Source: Mycolicibacterium sp. (GTDB lineage: Bacteria; Actinomycetota; Actinomycetes; Mycobacteriales; Mycobacteriaceae). From it: DNA of 51,125 nt. Positions 15,487 through 25,775 of this stretch are shown here, piece by piece. Under the pieces are notes generated by a model. That model was not told the DNA's origin. It did no database searches and saw nothing but the letters and a program-made list of their open reading frames with translations. The position numbers were made by a program, and so were the translations under genes. The stretch's first letter is position 1. Each line of letters begins with the position of its first letter. The stretch is taken from contig NZ_JAFMJZ010000006.1 in NCBI RefSeq assembly GCF_017853185.1, forward strand, positions 1-51,125, written 5' to 3'.

Positions 15487-16070
15487 GGCGACCCCACCGC
15501 GACCGTCGAGTAGCCCAACCCGATGTAGACGACCACCGTCACGATCATTGCCAGAGCCAACCACGTATCGGCCCCGGTGCGGCGCAACAGCAGACCGGTG
15601 ACGCCGCCGGCGACCATCAGGCACTGGAACAGCAGATCGAGATCCAACCCGCGCTGGCCGACCACGAACGTGTGCACCAGATTGATCGCGACCATGCCGA
15701 TCAGCACCCCGAAGAACAGCGGCCGGACCTGACTGAACGCCGTCTCGGGATCCACCTGCGCATCAAGGTCGGATTGGGGCAACAGGAACGACATCACCAG
15801 GATCCCGGCCGGAACGGCGAGGAACGCCAACAGTCCAAGCACGGAGATCTCCGCCGTCTTGACCGAATACTTCACCGCCAGCCACACCTGCACGGTGAGC
15901 GCCAGCAGGAACACCTGCCAGAGCATCGCGGGTGCGAACGGTCGGCGTGTCCCGTGTCGCCAGTCCCGCAGGGCGACGGCGAGTTCCTGCAGCACCCGGC
16001 CGAAGGCCATGCCCAGGATCACCGTGTAGAAAAACCACACCCGGCGATGATGGCACGCTCCCTCCGGCAT
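15483..16070 (-). CDS. polytopic membrane protein of unknown function
   Basis: A 195-residue protein with about five or six hydrophobic helices. It opens VWFFYTVILGMAFGRVLQELAVAL and ends in a membrane segment. I do not recognise a family. The start is uncertain: ATG 16070 has no clear ribosome site, and an in-frame GTG at 16040 would begin right at the first helix. Its stop overlaps the M50 protease start by four bases, so the two may act together in the membrane. The gene is between Rv0358- and Rv0359-type genes. Confidence 0.65.
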   Translation of the reverse strand: MPEGACHHRRVWFFYTVILGMAFGRVLQELAVALRDWRHGTRRPFAPAMLWQVFLLALTVQVWLAVKYSVKTAEISVLGLLAFLAVPAGILVMSFLLPQSDLDAQVDPETAFSQVRPLFFGVLIGMVAINLVHTFVVGQRGLDLDLLFQCLMVAGGVTGLLLRRTGADTWLALAMIVTVVVYIGLGYSTVAVGSP

Positions 16071-16090
16071 CGCCGGAAATCACGGCCCCG

Positions 16091-16702
16091 TCAGCAATCC
16101 ACCCGCAGCCAGCCGGTGGTGTGCCGGTAAAAGGTGGACCGTTTGGTCTCCCGCCGGCCGGGCACCCCGTCGCGCACCACCCGTACGCCGGTGGTACCCA
16201 GCTGGGCCGCCCGGCCGCTGACCCAGCGGCGCCGGCCTCCCAGCACGGTCGCTCGCAGCCCGGGCATGGTCATGGTCGGCTCGATCCGCACGCCGGCGGA
16301 CTCGCCGTCGAACAGGACGACGTCGTCGACCACCGCCTCGCCGGTCAGCGCCGTGGACCCCTCGGGCGGCAGCCAGACCGCGACGCTCACCAGGGCGGTC
16401 CCGGTGTCATCCCGGATCAGCGGAACGCGGCGGGCCGGGCGGGAGGCGGCGCGGCGTGCCGAGAGCCAGCCGCAAGGCCACCGGTTCCGGACGTGGGCCA
16501 CTTCGACGTCGAGCCGTTCGGTGCGCATCAACCTGGTTAAAACCGCAGCAAGATCGGCATCATCGCCGACGACAGCGACCCTTCCGGCCCCGCCGATGGC
16601 CTCGTCGATTGCCGCCGGATCAGTGATTTGCACCGATGGCGAACCGGCCAGCGGGCGGGGCAGCCGCCGGTCGCCAAAGAGCAACACTGTCGTCAACGCC
16701 AC
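16091..16702 (-). CDS. conserved hypothetical protein (Rv0358 type)
   Basis: A protein of about 203 residues, divergent from purA as Rv0358 is. The N-terminus (TTVLLFGDRRL, then AIGGAGRVAVVGDDADLAAVLTRLM) suggests an alpha/beta nucleotide-type fold. The C-terminal half is beta-rich and resembles the second domain of diacylglycerol-kinase-like proteins, though no kinase motif is visible. Function unknown. The start may be GTG 16702 or, with better spacing from AGGAG, TTG 16696. It is first in a minus-strand operon that runs through the membrane protein to the M50 protease. Confidence 0.65.
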   Translation of the reverse strand: MALTTVLLFGDRRLPRPLAGSPSVQITDPAAIDEAIGGAGRVAVVGDDADLAAVLTRLMRTERLDVEVAHVRNRWPCGWLSARRAASRPARRVPLIRDDTGTALVSVAVWLPPEGSTALTGEAVVDDVVLFDGESAGVRIEPTMTMPGLRATVLGGRRRWVSGRAAQLGTTGVRVVRDGVPGRRETKRSTFYRHTTGWLRVDC

Positions 16703-16721
16703 TCCTGCTGCTGGGCTCCGA

Positions 16722-18738
<2,017 letters not shown>

Positions 18739-18743
18739 GTCTG

Positions 18744-18749
18744 TAACCA
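18744..18749 (+). promoter_or_regulatory. -10 box of a probable leaderless promoter
   Basis: TAACCA lies seven bases before the ATG at 18757, with no ribosome site in between. Confidence 0.35.
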
Positions 18750-18756
18750 TGGCCGG

Positions 18757-19416
18757 ATGGCCGACAAAACCAGAACACTGCAAGCCCTCACCACACCGCG
18801 CGCCGCGGCACTGGCCGGCGTGCTGTTCGCGTTGCTGTTCGGTGCGGTGATCGTCCTGATCCGTTCGTCGTTGCCGGAAGCCGCGCAACCGGGCGCGCGC
18901 TGGATCGACGACGGCCACGACAAGATCCGGCTCGCCTCCGAACTGATGCCGTTCGCCGGGATCTGCTTCCTGTGGTTCATCGGCGTGGTGCGCGCGAATC
19001 TCGGCCGATACGAGGACAAGTTCTTCGCCACCGTGACACTCGGCAGTGGACTGCTGTTCCTGGCGATGATGTTCGCCGCGTCCGCGGTGGGCGCCGGTCT
19101 GACCGAAAGCCGGCACTACTCCGGCGACATGGCCGGCGGGGTCGGGGTGTTCGGTCAGATGCTGCTACTGAAGCTGGCCAAGACCTACGCGCTGCGGATG
19201 GCGGCGGTGTTCATGATGTCGCTGGCCACCATCTGGATGCGCACCGGACTGATGCCGCGCTGGCTGGTCTACGCCACCTATCTGGCCGCGGTGACGCTGA
19301 TGATCGGTGGCGACACCAGCATGTGGCTGACGTTGGCGTTCCCGGTCTGGGTGCTGATCGTCAGCGTGCTGTTCCTGGTGCGGGCAGGGGTGTTTGAGAG
19401 CCATCGTGACGACTGA
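18757..19416 (+). CDS. five-helix membrane protein of unknown function
   Basis: A 219-residue protein with about five transmembrane segments: an N-terminal helix after a short basic region, a pair around LMPFAGICFLWFIGVV, and a C-terminal pair ending VLIVSVLFLVRAGVFESHRDD. The loop RHYSGDMAGGVGVFGQMLLLKLAKTYALRMAAVFMMS is conserved-looking. I recall similar actinobacterial membrane proteins without assigned function. The last 56 bases overlap the convergent MMPL gene. Confidence 0.7.
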   Translation: MADKTRTLQALTTPRAAALAGVLFALLFGAVIVLIRSSLPEAAQPGARWIDDGHDKIRLASELMPFAGICFLWFIGVVRANLGRYEDKFFATVTLGSGLLFLAMMFAASAVGAGLTESRHYSGDMAGGVGVFGQMLLLKLAKTYALRMAAVFMMSLATIWMRTGLMPRWLVYATYLAAVTLMIGGDTSMWLTLAFPVWVLIVSVLFLVRAGVFESHRDD

Positions 19417-21529
19417 CCGGGATTGAATCGGTCCGCTCGATGTCGTCGCGCCGGAACGCCGGCCACCAGATCGCCGGACCGATAAGGGTGAACAACGCCG
19501 GGATCACCACGGTGCGCACCACGAAGGTGTCCAGCAGGATGCCCAGGCCGACGATGATGCCCAGCTGCGTAAGCGCGATCAGCGGTAGCACGCCCAGCAC
19601 GCAGAACACCGCTGCCAGAACGATTCCCGCGCTGGTGATCACCGCGCCGGTCGCCGACACCGCCCGTACGATCCCGCCGCGGGTGCCGTACAGCGGTGTC
19701 TCCTCGCGGGCCCGGGTCACCAGGAAGATCGTGTAGTCCACGCCCAGTGCGACCAGGAACAGGAACGCGAACAGCGGCGTGGTGTTGTCCAGGGCCGGAA
19801 ATCCCAGAAGGTGAACGCTGACCCAGCCGCCCAGTCCCAGCGCGGCCAGCGTGGACAGCGCGGTGGCGGCCACCAGCACCAGTGGCGCCAGCGCGGCGCG
19901 CAGGAGGATGTAGAGCACGGCCAGCACCACGATCAGGATCGCCGGGATCACCACCCAGCGGTCATGGACGGCAGCCGCCTTGGTGTCCATCGCCTGAGCG
20001 TCGGATCCGCCCACCAACGCACCAGGATCGGCCCGCTGAACCGAATCGCGAAGGGCGGCAACGGTGTCGAACGCGCCCTGGGAGGCCGGTGCCGCGTCGA
20101 TCACCACCTGCCACTGCGTCAGACCGGTGTCGGACACCCCGGCCGGGGTCACCGAGACCACACCCGGGGTCGACTGGATCGCCGCCGAGACCTGCTCGGC
20201 GGCGCCGGTGTCGGCGATCACCCGGGTCGGATCCGTCACGCCGCCGGGGAAGTGTGCGGACAGTGTCTTGAAGCCGTCCACCGAGTCGGCGCTCACCCGG
20301 AACTGGTCGATCAGCGACAGCCCGACCGGCGTGCTCAGCACCCCGGTGGCCAGGGCGGCCAATGCCAGGACCGAGGCCACCGCCACCCGCCCGGCATGTC
20401 CGGACACCCAGTCGGCCACCCGATGCCAGGCGCCGGTGGTGGTCACCTCGTCGGCTCCGACCCGGGGGACGAAGGGCCAGAACAACTTCCGGCCGAACAA
20501 TGCCAGCAGTGGCGGCATGACGAACACCACGAAGATCGCGGCGACGAGCAGGCCCGCCGCGGCCTGCACACCCAGACTGCGGGTACTCGGCGTGACCGCG
20601 AGCAGCAGTGTCAGCAGGGCCAGCACCACGGTGGCATTGCTTGCCACGATCGCCGGACCCGCGAAACGCATCGCGGTGCGCAGCGCCTCCCGGTGATTCG
20701 GGGTGCGTCGGAGTTCCTCGCGATAGCGCGAGATCAGCAGCAGCGCATAGTTGGTTCCCGCGCCGAACACCAGCACGCTGGTGATCCCGGTCGTCGACCC
20801 GTCGCCGCCCATACCGGTCGCCTCGGCCACCGCGGTGCCCAGCACCGCCGCCACCCGGTCGGCGAAGGCGATCACCAGCAACGGCACCAGCCACAGCACC
20901 GGGGAGCGGTAGGTGATGATCAGCAGCAGTGCCACCACGATGCCCGTCACCGCCAGCAGGTTGATGTTGGCGTTGGCGAACGAGTTGGCGATATCGGCGC
21001 CGAACGCCGGGCCGCCGGTCACATTGGCCACCAGGGGTTCGGGGAGACCGTCTTTCGCCGCGTCGCGCAGCGCCTTCACCCGATCGAACAGGCCGAAACC
21101 GGAGAGGTCGGGGCTGATCGCAATGGGGGCGATGGCGGCCTTGCCGTCGGCGGCCGGGATCGGCGGGATCGGGGGAGCGGCGCCGGCGTCGGCAGCTGTC
21201 ACCATCCGCTCCCTGGCTTGTCCGGCCGCGGCGAGATCGTCGGGCGACAGTTCGCCGCCGTCACGGCGGGTGATCACCAGGATCACCGGCGCGGTGTCGC
21301 CGCCGGGGAACTGCTTGGCCACCTCGGCCGCCCGGGCCGCCTCCGCCGTCGGCGGCAGCACCACCGGCGACTGTTCGGCCGAGGAACTCTGCGGGACGAT
21401 GCCCAGCAGAGCGCCGCCTGCCAGCGCTACGGCAAGCGCCAACACCCAGGAGAACCGGCCGGAGACCAGCTCTCCGATTCGGTACCAGACGGCGCGGCGG
21501 GGTTCAGGCGCTCGATGCATACCGAACAT
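19361..21529 (-). CDS. MMPL/RND family transporter
   Basis: A protein of about 722 residues with two copies of a helix-rich half: one helix, an extracytoplasmic loop domain of about 150 residues, then five or six helices, the RND/MMPL pattern. Markers are ITSVLVFGAGTNYALLLISRYREELRR in the first half and FLFLVALGVDYTIFLVTRAREE in the second, holding the Asp/Tyr proton-relay region. It is smaller than MmpL3, lacks its C-terminal cytosolic tail, and resembles the YdfJ-like actinobacterial exporters. Cargo is unknown, probably a lipid or hydrophobic compound. The start is ATG 21529 or 21520; neither has a clear ribosome site. Confidence 0.9.
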   Translation of the reverse strand: MFGMHRAPEPRRAVWYRIGELVSGRFSWVLALAVALAGGALLGIVPQSSSAEQSPVVLPPTAEAARAAEVAKQFPGGDTAPVILVITRRDGGELSPDDLAAAGQARERMVTAADAGAAPPIPPIPAADGKAAIAPIAISPDLSGFGLFDRVKALRDAAKDGLPEPLVANVTGGPAFGADIANSFANANINLLAVTGIVVALLLIITYRSPVLWLVPLLVIAFADRVAAVLGTAVAEATGMGGDGSTTGITSVLVFGAGTNYALLLISRYREELRRTPNHREALRTAMRFAGPAIVASNATVVLALLTLLLAVTPSTRSLGVQAAAGLLVAAIFVVFVMPPLLALFGRKLFWPFVPRVGADEVTTTGAWHRVADWVSGHAGRVAVASVLALAALATGVLSTPVGLSLIDQFRVSADSVDGFKTLSAHFPGGVTDPTRVIADTGAAEQVSAAIQSTPGVVSVTPAGVSDTGLTQWQVVIDAAPASQGAFDTVAALRDSVQRADPGALVGGSDAQAMDTKAAAVHDRWVVIPAILIVVLAVLYILLRAALAPLVLVAATALSTLAALGLGGWVSVHLLGFPALDNTTPLFAFLFLVALGVDYTIFLVTRAREETPLYGTRGGIVRAVSATGAVITSAGIVLAAVFCVLGVLPLIALTQLGIIVGLGILLDTFVVRTVVIPALFTLIGPAIWWPAFRRDDIERTDSIPVSRHDGSQTPLPAPGTAR

Positions 21530-21559
21530 CTTGGGCCACACCCACCCGGGCAGCCCGCA

Positions 21560-21565
21560 TATCCT
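21560..21565 (+). promoter_or_regulatory. -10 box of a probable leaderless promoter
   Basis: TATCCT lies seven bases before the ATG at 21573, with no ribosome site in between. The transcript would carry the membrane protein, rhodanese, metZ and possibly the next gene. Confidence 0.5.
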
Positions 21566-21572
21566 TGCCCGC

Positions 21573-22034
21573 ATGACAGATTCCAAGGCGGGGTCCACTC
21601 CGGATCAGTCCAATGACGGGGCATCGGCGGCGCCGATCCTCATCGCACTCGGGATCGTTGCGTTCGTGCTGATCGCAATGGTGGTGTTCCGGATGATCGG
21701 CAGCGACAACGTGTCCGACGACAACGAGGTCGGACGGGCCGTCGTCGCCCAGAATGACGCGCTGCAACGCGAGGACTACGCGGCCTTCCGCGCCTACACC
21801 TGCCCGCCCGACCAGGGCGCCCAGGCCGACGTGATCGGCGCGCAGCAGCGCTCCAAGGCGTCTCGCGGCGCCCGGTTCGTCGACGATGTGGCCGATGTCA
21901 AGGTCGACGGGGACCGGGCCACCGCGACCGTCGTCTACTACTTCGAGAAGGCCAAGGACGACAAGGTCACAGTGCCGTTGACCTTCGCCCGTGCCGACGG
22001 CGGCTGGAAGGTGTGTTCGGTCGGTCCGCGTTAG
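21573..22034 (+). CDS. small single-pass membrane protein, paralogue of the Rv0361 type
   Basis: A 153-residue protein. A short cytosolic tail is followed by a helix at about 20-42 (APILIALGIVAFVLIAMVVF) and an extracytoplasmic NTF2/DUF4878-like domain with a Cys pair (YTCPPD and the final WKVCSVGPR). The layout QxxDYAAFRAYTC ... DGDRATATVVYYF ... GGWKVC matches the C-terminal half of the protein at 12421-13152, so the two are paralogues. Function unknown. It leads an apparent operon with the rhodanese and metZ. Confidence 0.72.
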   Translation: MTDSKAGSTPDQSNDGASAAPILIALGIVAFVLIAMVVFRMIGSDNVSDDNEVGRAVVAQNDALQREDYAAFRAYTCPPDQGAQADVIGAQQRSKASRGARFVDDVADVKVDGDRATATVVYYFEKAKDDKVTVPLTFARADGGWKVCSVGPR

Positions 22035-22054
22035 CGTGTGACAGACTTCCTGGC

Positions 22055-22465
22055 GTGAGTTACGCCGGAGATATCACGCCGCTGGAGAGCTGGAAGATCC
22101 TGAGCGAGAACCCCGATGCGGTTCTCGTCGACGTCCGCACCGCCGCCGAATGGAACTGGGTCGGCGTCCCGGACCTGACCGGTCTGGGCCGAGAGGTGGT
22201 CTTCGTGGAGTGGAACACCGCCGGCGGACATAACGAGAACTTCGTGCAGGATCTGATCGCCGCAGGCGTGACCCCGGGTGAGCGTCCGGTGGTCTTCCTG
22301 TGCCGCTCGGGCAACCGGTCCATTCCAGCCGCGCAGGCGGCCACTGCCGCCGGGATCGCGCCGTCCTACAACATGCTGGACGGATTCGAGGGCCAGCTCG
22401 ATGATGCGGGTCACCGTGGCGGCACCGGTTGGCGCGCCGACGGCCTGCCCTGGAAGCAGAAATGA
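22055..22465 (+). CDS. rhodanese-like sulfurtransferase (Rv0390)
   Basis: A 136-residue single-domain rhodanese with the active-site loop CRSGNRS (Cys83), the CH2A element AVLVDVRTAAEW and a C-terminal GFEGQLDDAGHRGGTGWRADGLPW typical of this mycobacterial group. It moves sulfane sulfur through a cysteine persulfide. The GTG start follows the membrane-protein stop by 20 bases. The stop overlaps the metZ ATG (AAATGA), so the two are translationally coupled and may cooperate in sulfur supply for homocysteine synthesis. Confidence 0.92.
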   Translation: MSYAGDITPLESWKILSENPDAVLVDVRTAAEWNWVGVPDLTGLGREVVFVEWNTAGGHNENFVQDLIAAGVTPGERPVVFLCRSGNRSIPAAQAATAAGIAPSYNMLDGFEGQLDDAGHRGGTGWRADGLPWKQK

Positions 22466-23682
22466 CCGACATTCCTTCGGTGCGGATCCCCAAGGCGCTG
22501 CCGGACGGGGTCAGCCAGGCCACCATCGGCGTGCGCGGCGGTCTGCTGCGATCGGAGTTCGAGGAGACCGCCGAGGGGCTCTATCTGACCTCCGGCTACG
22601 TCTACGGTTCGGCGGCCGAGGCGGAGAAAGCGTTCACCGGTGAGGTCGACAGGTTCGTCTACTCCCGCTACGGCAACCCGACTATCGAGATGTTCCAGGA
22701 GCGGCTGCGGATGATCGAGGGCGCCCCGGCGGCCTTCGCCACCGCATCCGGGATGGCGGCGGTGTTCACCGGACTCGGGGCGCTGCTCAAGGCCGGCGAT
22801 CGTCTGGTGGCCGCGCGCAGTCTGTTCGGTTCCTGTTTCGTCGTCTGCAACGAGATCCTGCCGCGCTGGGGCGTGGAGACCGTCTTCGTCGACGGCGAGG
22901 ATCTCGACCAGTGGGAGAAGGCACTGTCGGTGCCCACCCAGGCGGTGTTCTTCGAGACCCCGTCCAACCCGATGCAGTCCCTGGTCGACATCGCCGCGGT
23001 GTCGGAGATGGCACACGCCACCGGCGCCAAGGTGGTCCTCGACAACGTCTTCGCCACTCCGCTTCTGCAGCAAGGTATCCCGCTGGGTGTCGACGTGGTG
23101 ATCTACTCCGGCACCAAACACATCGACGGTCAGGGCCGGGTCCTCGGCGGTGCGATCCTCGGTGACAAGGAGTACATCGACGGCCCGGTGCAGACCCTGA
23201 TGCGGCACACCGGTCCGGCGCTGAGCCCGTTCAACGCGTGGGTGCTGCTGAAAGGCCTTGAGACGCTCTCGGTTCGGGTGAACTATGCCAACGCCTCGGC
23301 GCAACGGGTGGCCGAGTTCCTGGAGGGGCACCCGTCGGTGCGCTGGGTCCGGTATCCGTTCCTGGCCTCCCACCCCCAGTACGGACTGGCCAAGCGGCAG
23401 ATGTCCGGCGGCGGGACCGTCGTCACCTTCGAACTCGACGCACCGGAGGGTCGCGGTAAGCAACGCGCGTTCGAGGTTCTCGACAAGCTGTCCGTCATCG
23501 ACATCTCGAACAACCTCGGCGATTCCAAGTCACTGATCACCCACCCGGCCACCACCACGCACCGCGCGATGGGTCCTGAGGGGCGTGCGGCCATCGGTCT
23601 GGGCGACGGAGTGGTGCGCATCTCCATCGGCCTTGAGGGCACCGAGGACCTGATCGCGGACCTCGACCGGGCGCTGAGCTAG
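22462..23682 (+). CDS. metZ: O-succinylhomoserine sulfhydrylase
   Basis: A 406-residue PLP enzyme of the Cys/Met metabolism family that makes homocysteine from O-succinyl- or O-acetylhomoserine and sulfide. The PLP lysine is Lys219 in YSGTKHIDGQG, and the cofactor-contact motifs YSRYGNPT and SGMAA are present. The length equals M. tuberculosis MetZ (Rv0391). The ATG overlaps the rhodanese stop by four bases, as in other mycobacteria where this gene pair is conserved. Confidence 0.95.
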   Translation: MTDIPSVRIPKALPDGVSQATIGVRGGLLRSEFEETAEGLYLTSGYVYGSAAEAEKAFTGEVDRFVYSRYGNPTIEMFQERLRMIEGAPAAFATASGMAAVFTGLGALLKAGDRLVAARSLFGSCFVVCNEILPRWGVETVFVDGEDLDQWEKALSVPTQAVFFETPSNPMQSLVDIAAVSEMAHATGAKVVLDNVFATPLLQQGIPLGVDVVIYSGTKHIDGQGRVLGGAILGDKEYIDGPVQTLMRHTGPALSPFNAWVLLKGLETLSVRVNYANASAQRVAEFLEGHPSVRWVRYPFLASHPQYGLAKRQMSGGGTVVTFELDAPEGRGKQRAFEVLDKLSVIDISNNLGDSKSLITHPATTTHRAMGPEGRAAIGLGDGVVRISIGLEGTEDLIADLDRALS

Positions 23683-23684
23683 CC

Positions 23685-24137
23685 GTGTCGAAGAACTCTG
23701 CGGCCAAGAAGGCCCGCCGCAAGAAGCGCCAGGCCGCCCGCGGGCCGTCGTGGGTGGCCAACGACGTGATGGGCGATCTCGACAGCCCGGCGCTCGACGA
23801 GCATGCGGCCCAACTGCTTTCGGCCGCCGAGAAGTTCGACGAGTTCCTGGTCTCCCGTGGTTGGACGTTCGACGAGGAGAACGTCGCCGAGGGTCTGGCG
23901 ACGTGGTTTTTCGAGCCTTCGGCGGACGGTCTCGAGGTCGCCGGCGAGGCCGAACCGGTGACCCGGGTCTGGTTCACCGTCACCGGCGGCGAGGACGACT
24001 TCCCGCACGCGGTCCATGCCGTTCTGGTCGGCAGTGGCGAGGACGACGGATACTTCACGCTCAGTCCGGACCTGCTGGTGCAGAAGGTTGCCGAAGTCGA
24101 GGCCTACCGCCCCGGCGATCCCGAACCGCTGGGCTGA
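23685..24137 (+). CDS. hypothetical protein with basic N-terminus
   Basis: A 150-residue protein that starts with a strongly basic tail (AAKKARRKKRQAARG). A soluble acidic domain follows: LSAAEKFDEFLVSRGWTFDEE, then VTRVWFTVTGGEDDFPHAVHAVLVGSGEDDGYFTLSPDLLV. The body looks like a mixed alpha/beta domain found in other actinobacterial hypothetical proteins; I cannot name it. The basic tail could bind nucleic acid or membrane. The GTG start lies two bases after the metZ stop, so it is the last gene of that operon. It ends six bases before the convergent SDR. Confidence 0.7.
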   Translation: MSKNSAAKKARRKKRQAARGPSWVANDVMGDLDSPALDEHAAQLLSAAEKFDEFLVSRGWTFDEENVAEGLATWFFEPSADGLEVAGEAEPVTRVWFTVTGGEDDFPHAVHAVLVGSGEDDGYFTLSPDLLVQKVAEVEAYRPGDPEPLG

Positions 24138-24143
24138 CAGGCG

Positions 24144-24992
24144 CTACTCGACCAGACCGGTGGCTGACTGCGCACGCTGCTCATAGGCGGCACGCGCCGA
24201 GGCGTCGTAATCAAGGAACACCCGCGCGGTGCCCATCTTCGAGGCCAGCCACCGCCGTCCCTTCGCCGGCAGGAACGCACTGGCGGCGGCGATGTACCGG
24301 TAGGTGTCCGGAACCGCCACCGCCGTCTTCTTCTTGTCCAGGGTGGCGACCACCGCCGCGGCGATGTCCTCGGGTTGCACCGGCTTGGTCATCCCGCCGG
24401 TGGCGGTGCCGGCGATCAGTTCGGTGTTGGTGAACGTCGGCAGCACGGCGCTGATCTGAACGCCCTGCGGGGCGAACTCGTCGCTCAGGGCGGCGGTCAA
24501 CCCGACCACGGCGTACTTCGTCCCGCAGTACAGCGACAGCCCCGGCGTCGGCAGCATGCCGGCCAGCGAGGCGATGTTGATGATGTGGCCGTCGCGGCGG
24601 GCGACCATGTCCGGCAGGATCAGCCGGCAGCCGTTGACCACGCCGTAGAAGTTGACCTCGACGGCGGAACGCATCGCCTGCTCGGAGAGGTCCAGGAACG
24701 GCCCGATCGGCATGACGCCGGCGTTGTTGATCAGGACGTCGATGTGCCCGCCACCGTCGGCGCGGGCCTTGTCCAGGAAGGTCGCGAAGGAGTCCTGATC
24801 GGTGACATCGAGCGGATAGCCGGACACCGTACCCAGATTGCCGAGTTTGGCGACGGCAGACTCCTCCAGTGCCACGTCCCGGTCGCCGATCACCACGCGT
24901 GCGCCCCGGGCCAGCAGGGCCCGGGCGGTGGCGAAGCCGATTCCCCGGGCGGCCCCGGTGATCGCGATCGTCTTGCCCCTGATGTTGTCCAT
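24144..24992 (-). CDS. short-chain dehydrogenase/reductase
   Basis: A 282-residue classical SDR. TGAARGIG at 12-19 binds NAD(P), NNAG is near 89-92, and catalytic Ser142, Tyr155 and Lys159 (YCGTK) are present. The C-terminal tail is basic and aromatic (RYIAAASAFLPAKGRRWLASKMG), suggesting membrane association as in lipid- or retinol-type dehydrogenases. The ATG has TAATCT seven bases upstream on the minus strand, which overlaps the stop of the MBL gene before it. Substrate unknown. Confidence 0.87.
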   Translation of the reverse strand: MDNIRGKTIAITGAARGIGFATARALLARGARVVIGDRDVALEESAVAKLGNLGTVSGYPLDVTDQDSFATFLDKARADGGGHIDVLINNAGVMPIGPFLDLSEQAMRSAVEVNFYGVVNGCRLILPDMVARRDGHIINIASLAGMLPTPGLSLYCGTKYAVVGLTAALSDEFAPQGVQISAVLPTFTNTELIAGTATGGMTKPVQPEDIAAAVVATLDKKKTAVAVPDTYRYIAAASAFLPAKGRRWLASKMGTARVFLDYDASARAAYEQRAQSATGLVE

Positions 24993-24999
24993 CTCTCGG

Positions 25000-25005
25000 A
25001 GATTA
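25000..25005 (-). promoter_or_regulatory. -10 box of a probable leaderless promoter for the SDR
   Basis: TAATCT on the minus strand is seven bases before the ATG and contains the TAA stop of the upstream MBL gene. Confidence 0.4.
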
Positions 25006-25752
25006 GTCGCTGGGCAACTTCTGCCGGGCCGCCTGACGGGCCGCCTCCCGGACCGGCCCGAGCCATAGATCGCCGTGGCCGGGGATCAGCACGTCGGTGC
25101 CCGCCGCGGCAATGGTGCTCAGGCTGCGCACGCAGTCGGCCTCATCGTGGTTGAACATCGCCGGCAGCAACTGCGGGCCTTTGTCCCGGGCCAGTGGGTG
25201 TCCGGTGATCAGGGCGTCGCCGGCGACCAGCACGCCGTCGACGATGTAGGAGCAGTGCCCGCCGGTGTGTCCCGGCGTCGGCAGGGCCACCGGCTGCCCG
25301 GGCAGCGTCGCGGCGATCTCGCCGGTCAACGCGCGGGTGCTCGGGATGCCCTCCCGCACCAGGCCGCCGTTGCGAACCGCCTCCAACGACCACATCAGCC
25401 AGCGGGGGTGCCAGGCCCGGGTCATCAGCGCCGCCGGGGAGACCTGCTCGAGGTACTCCCGTTTGGCGTGCCGTACCTCGTCGGTGTGGCAGTACACCGG
25501 GGTGCCGTGGTTGGCGGCGAACCAGATCGCCGTTCCGAGGTGGTCGATGTGGGCGTGGGTCAGCAGAATCGCCCGCAGATCGGCCGGTCCGAAGCCGAGC
25601 CGGTCCAGCGAGGCCAACACATCCTTGCGGCTGCCCGGATAGCCGGCGTCGATGAGCAGCACGCCGGAGTCGTCGGCGACTAGCGTCCAGTTCACCAGCG
25701 GGGTCTGCGCCAGATGCACCTGCTCAGTGACGGCCGTCAGCACCGGAACCAT
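25003..25752 (-). CDS. MBL-fold metallo-hydrolase (Rv0406c type)
   Basis: A 249-residue metallo-beta-lactamase-fold hydrolase. The metal motif [10 protein letters not shown] gives His66, His68, Asp70 and His71; further ligands lie in [12 protein letters not shown] and in LIPGHGDLW. It corresponds to Rv0406c, next to fgd1 in M. tuberculosis too. The reaction is unknown; the family includes lactonases and thioesterases. The ATG is only 23 bases from the fgd start on the other strand, so the two share a very small divergent promoter. Confidence 0.88.
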   Translation of the reverse strand: MVPVLTAVTEQVHLAQTPLVNWTLVADDSGVLLIDAGYPGSRKDVLASLDRLGFGPADLRAILLTHAHIDHLGTAIWFAANHGTPVYCHTDEVRHAKREYLEQVSPAALMTRAWHPRWLMWSLEAVRNGGLVREGIPSTRALTGEIAATLPGQPVALPTPGHTGGHCSYIVDGVLVAGDALITGHPLARDKGPQLLPAMFNHDEADCVRSLSTIAAAGTDVLIPGHGDLWLGPVREAARQAARQKLPSD

Positions 25753-25758
25753 GGGGTG

Positions 25759-25768
25759 AGTGTAGAAA
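25759..25768. promoter_or_regulatory. overlapping divergent -10 boxes for the MBL gene and fgd
   Basis: Minus strand: TACACT (25764-25759), six bases before the MBL ATG. Plus strand: TAGAAA (25763-25768), seven bases before the fgd GTG. The boxes overlap by two bases, and both predict leaderless messages. RNA polymerase could not occupy both at once. Confidence 0.5.
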
Positions 25769-25775
25769 CAATCCT

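Noticed and set aside
19361..21529. The MMPL gene as MmpL3, given nearby ttfA and an LpqN-like gene
   Set aside because: The protein is about 720 residues without the long cytosolic tail of MmpL3 and lacks its typical sequence; it fits smaller YdfJ-like exporters better.
19811..21616. A plus-strand open frame of about 600 codons opposite the MMPL gene
   Set aside because: Low-complexity Gly/Gln/His/Arg sequence typical of antisense frames; the MMPL protein on the minus strand has clear family motifs.
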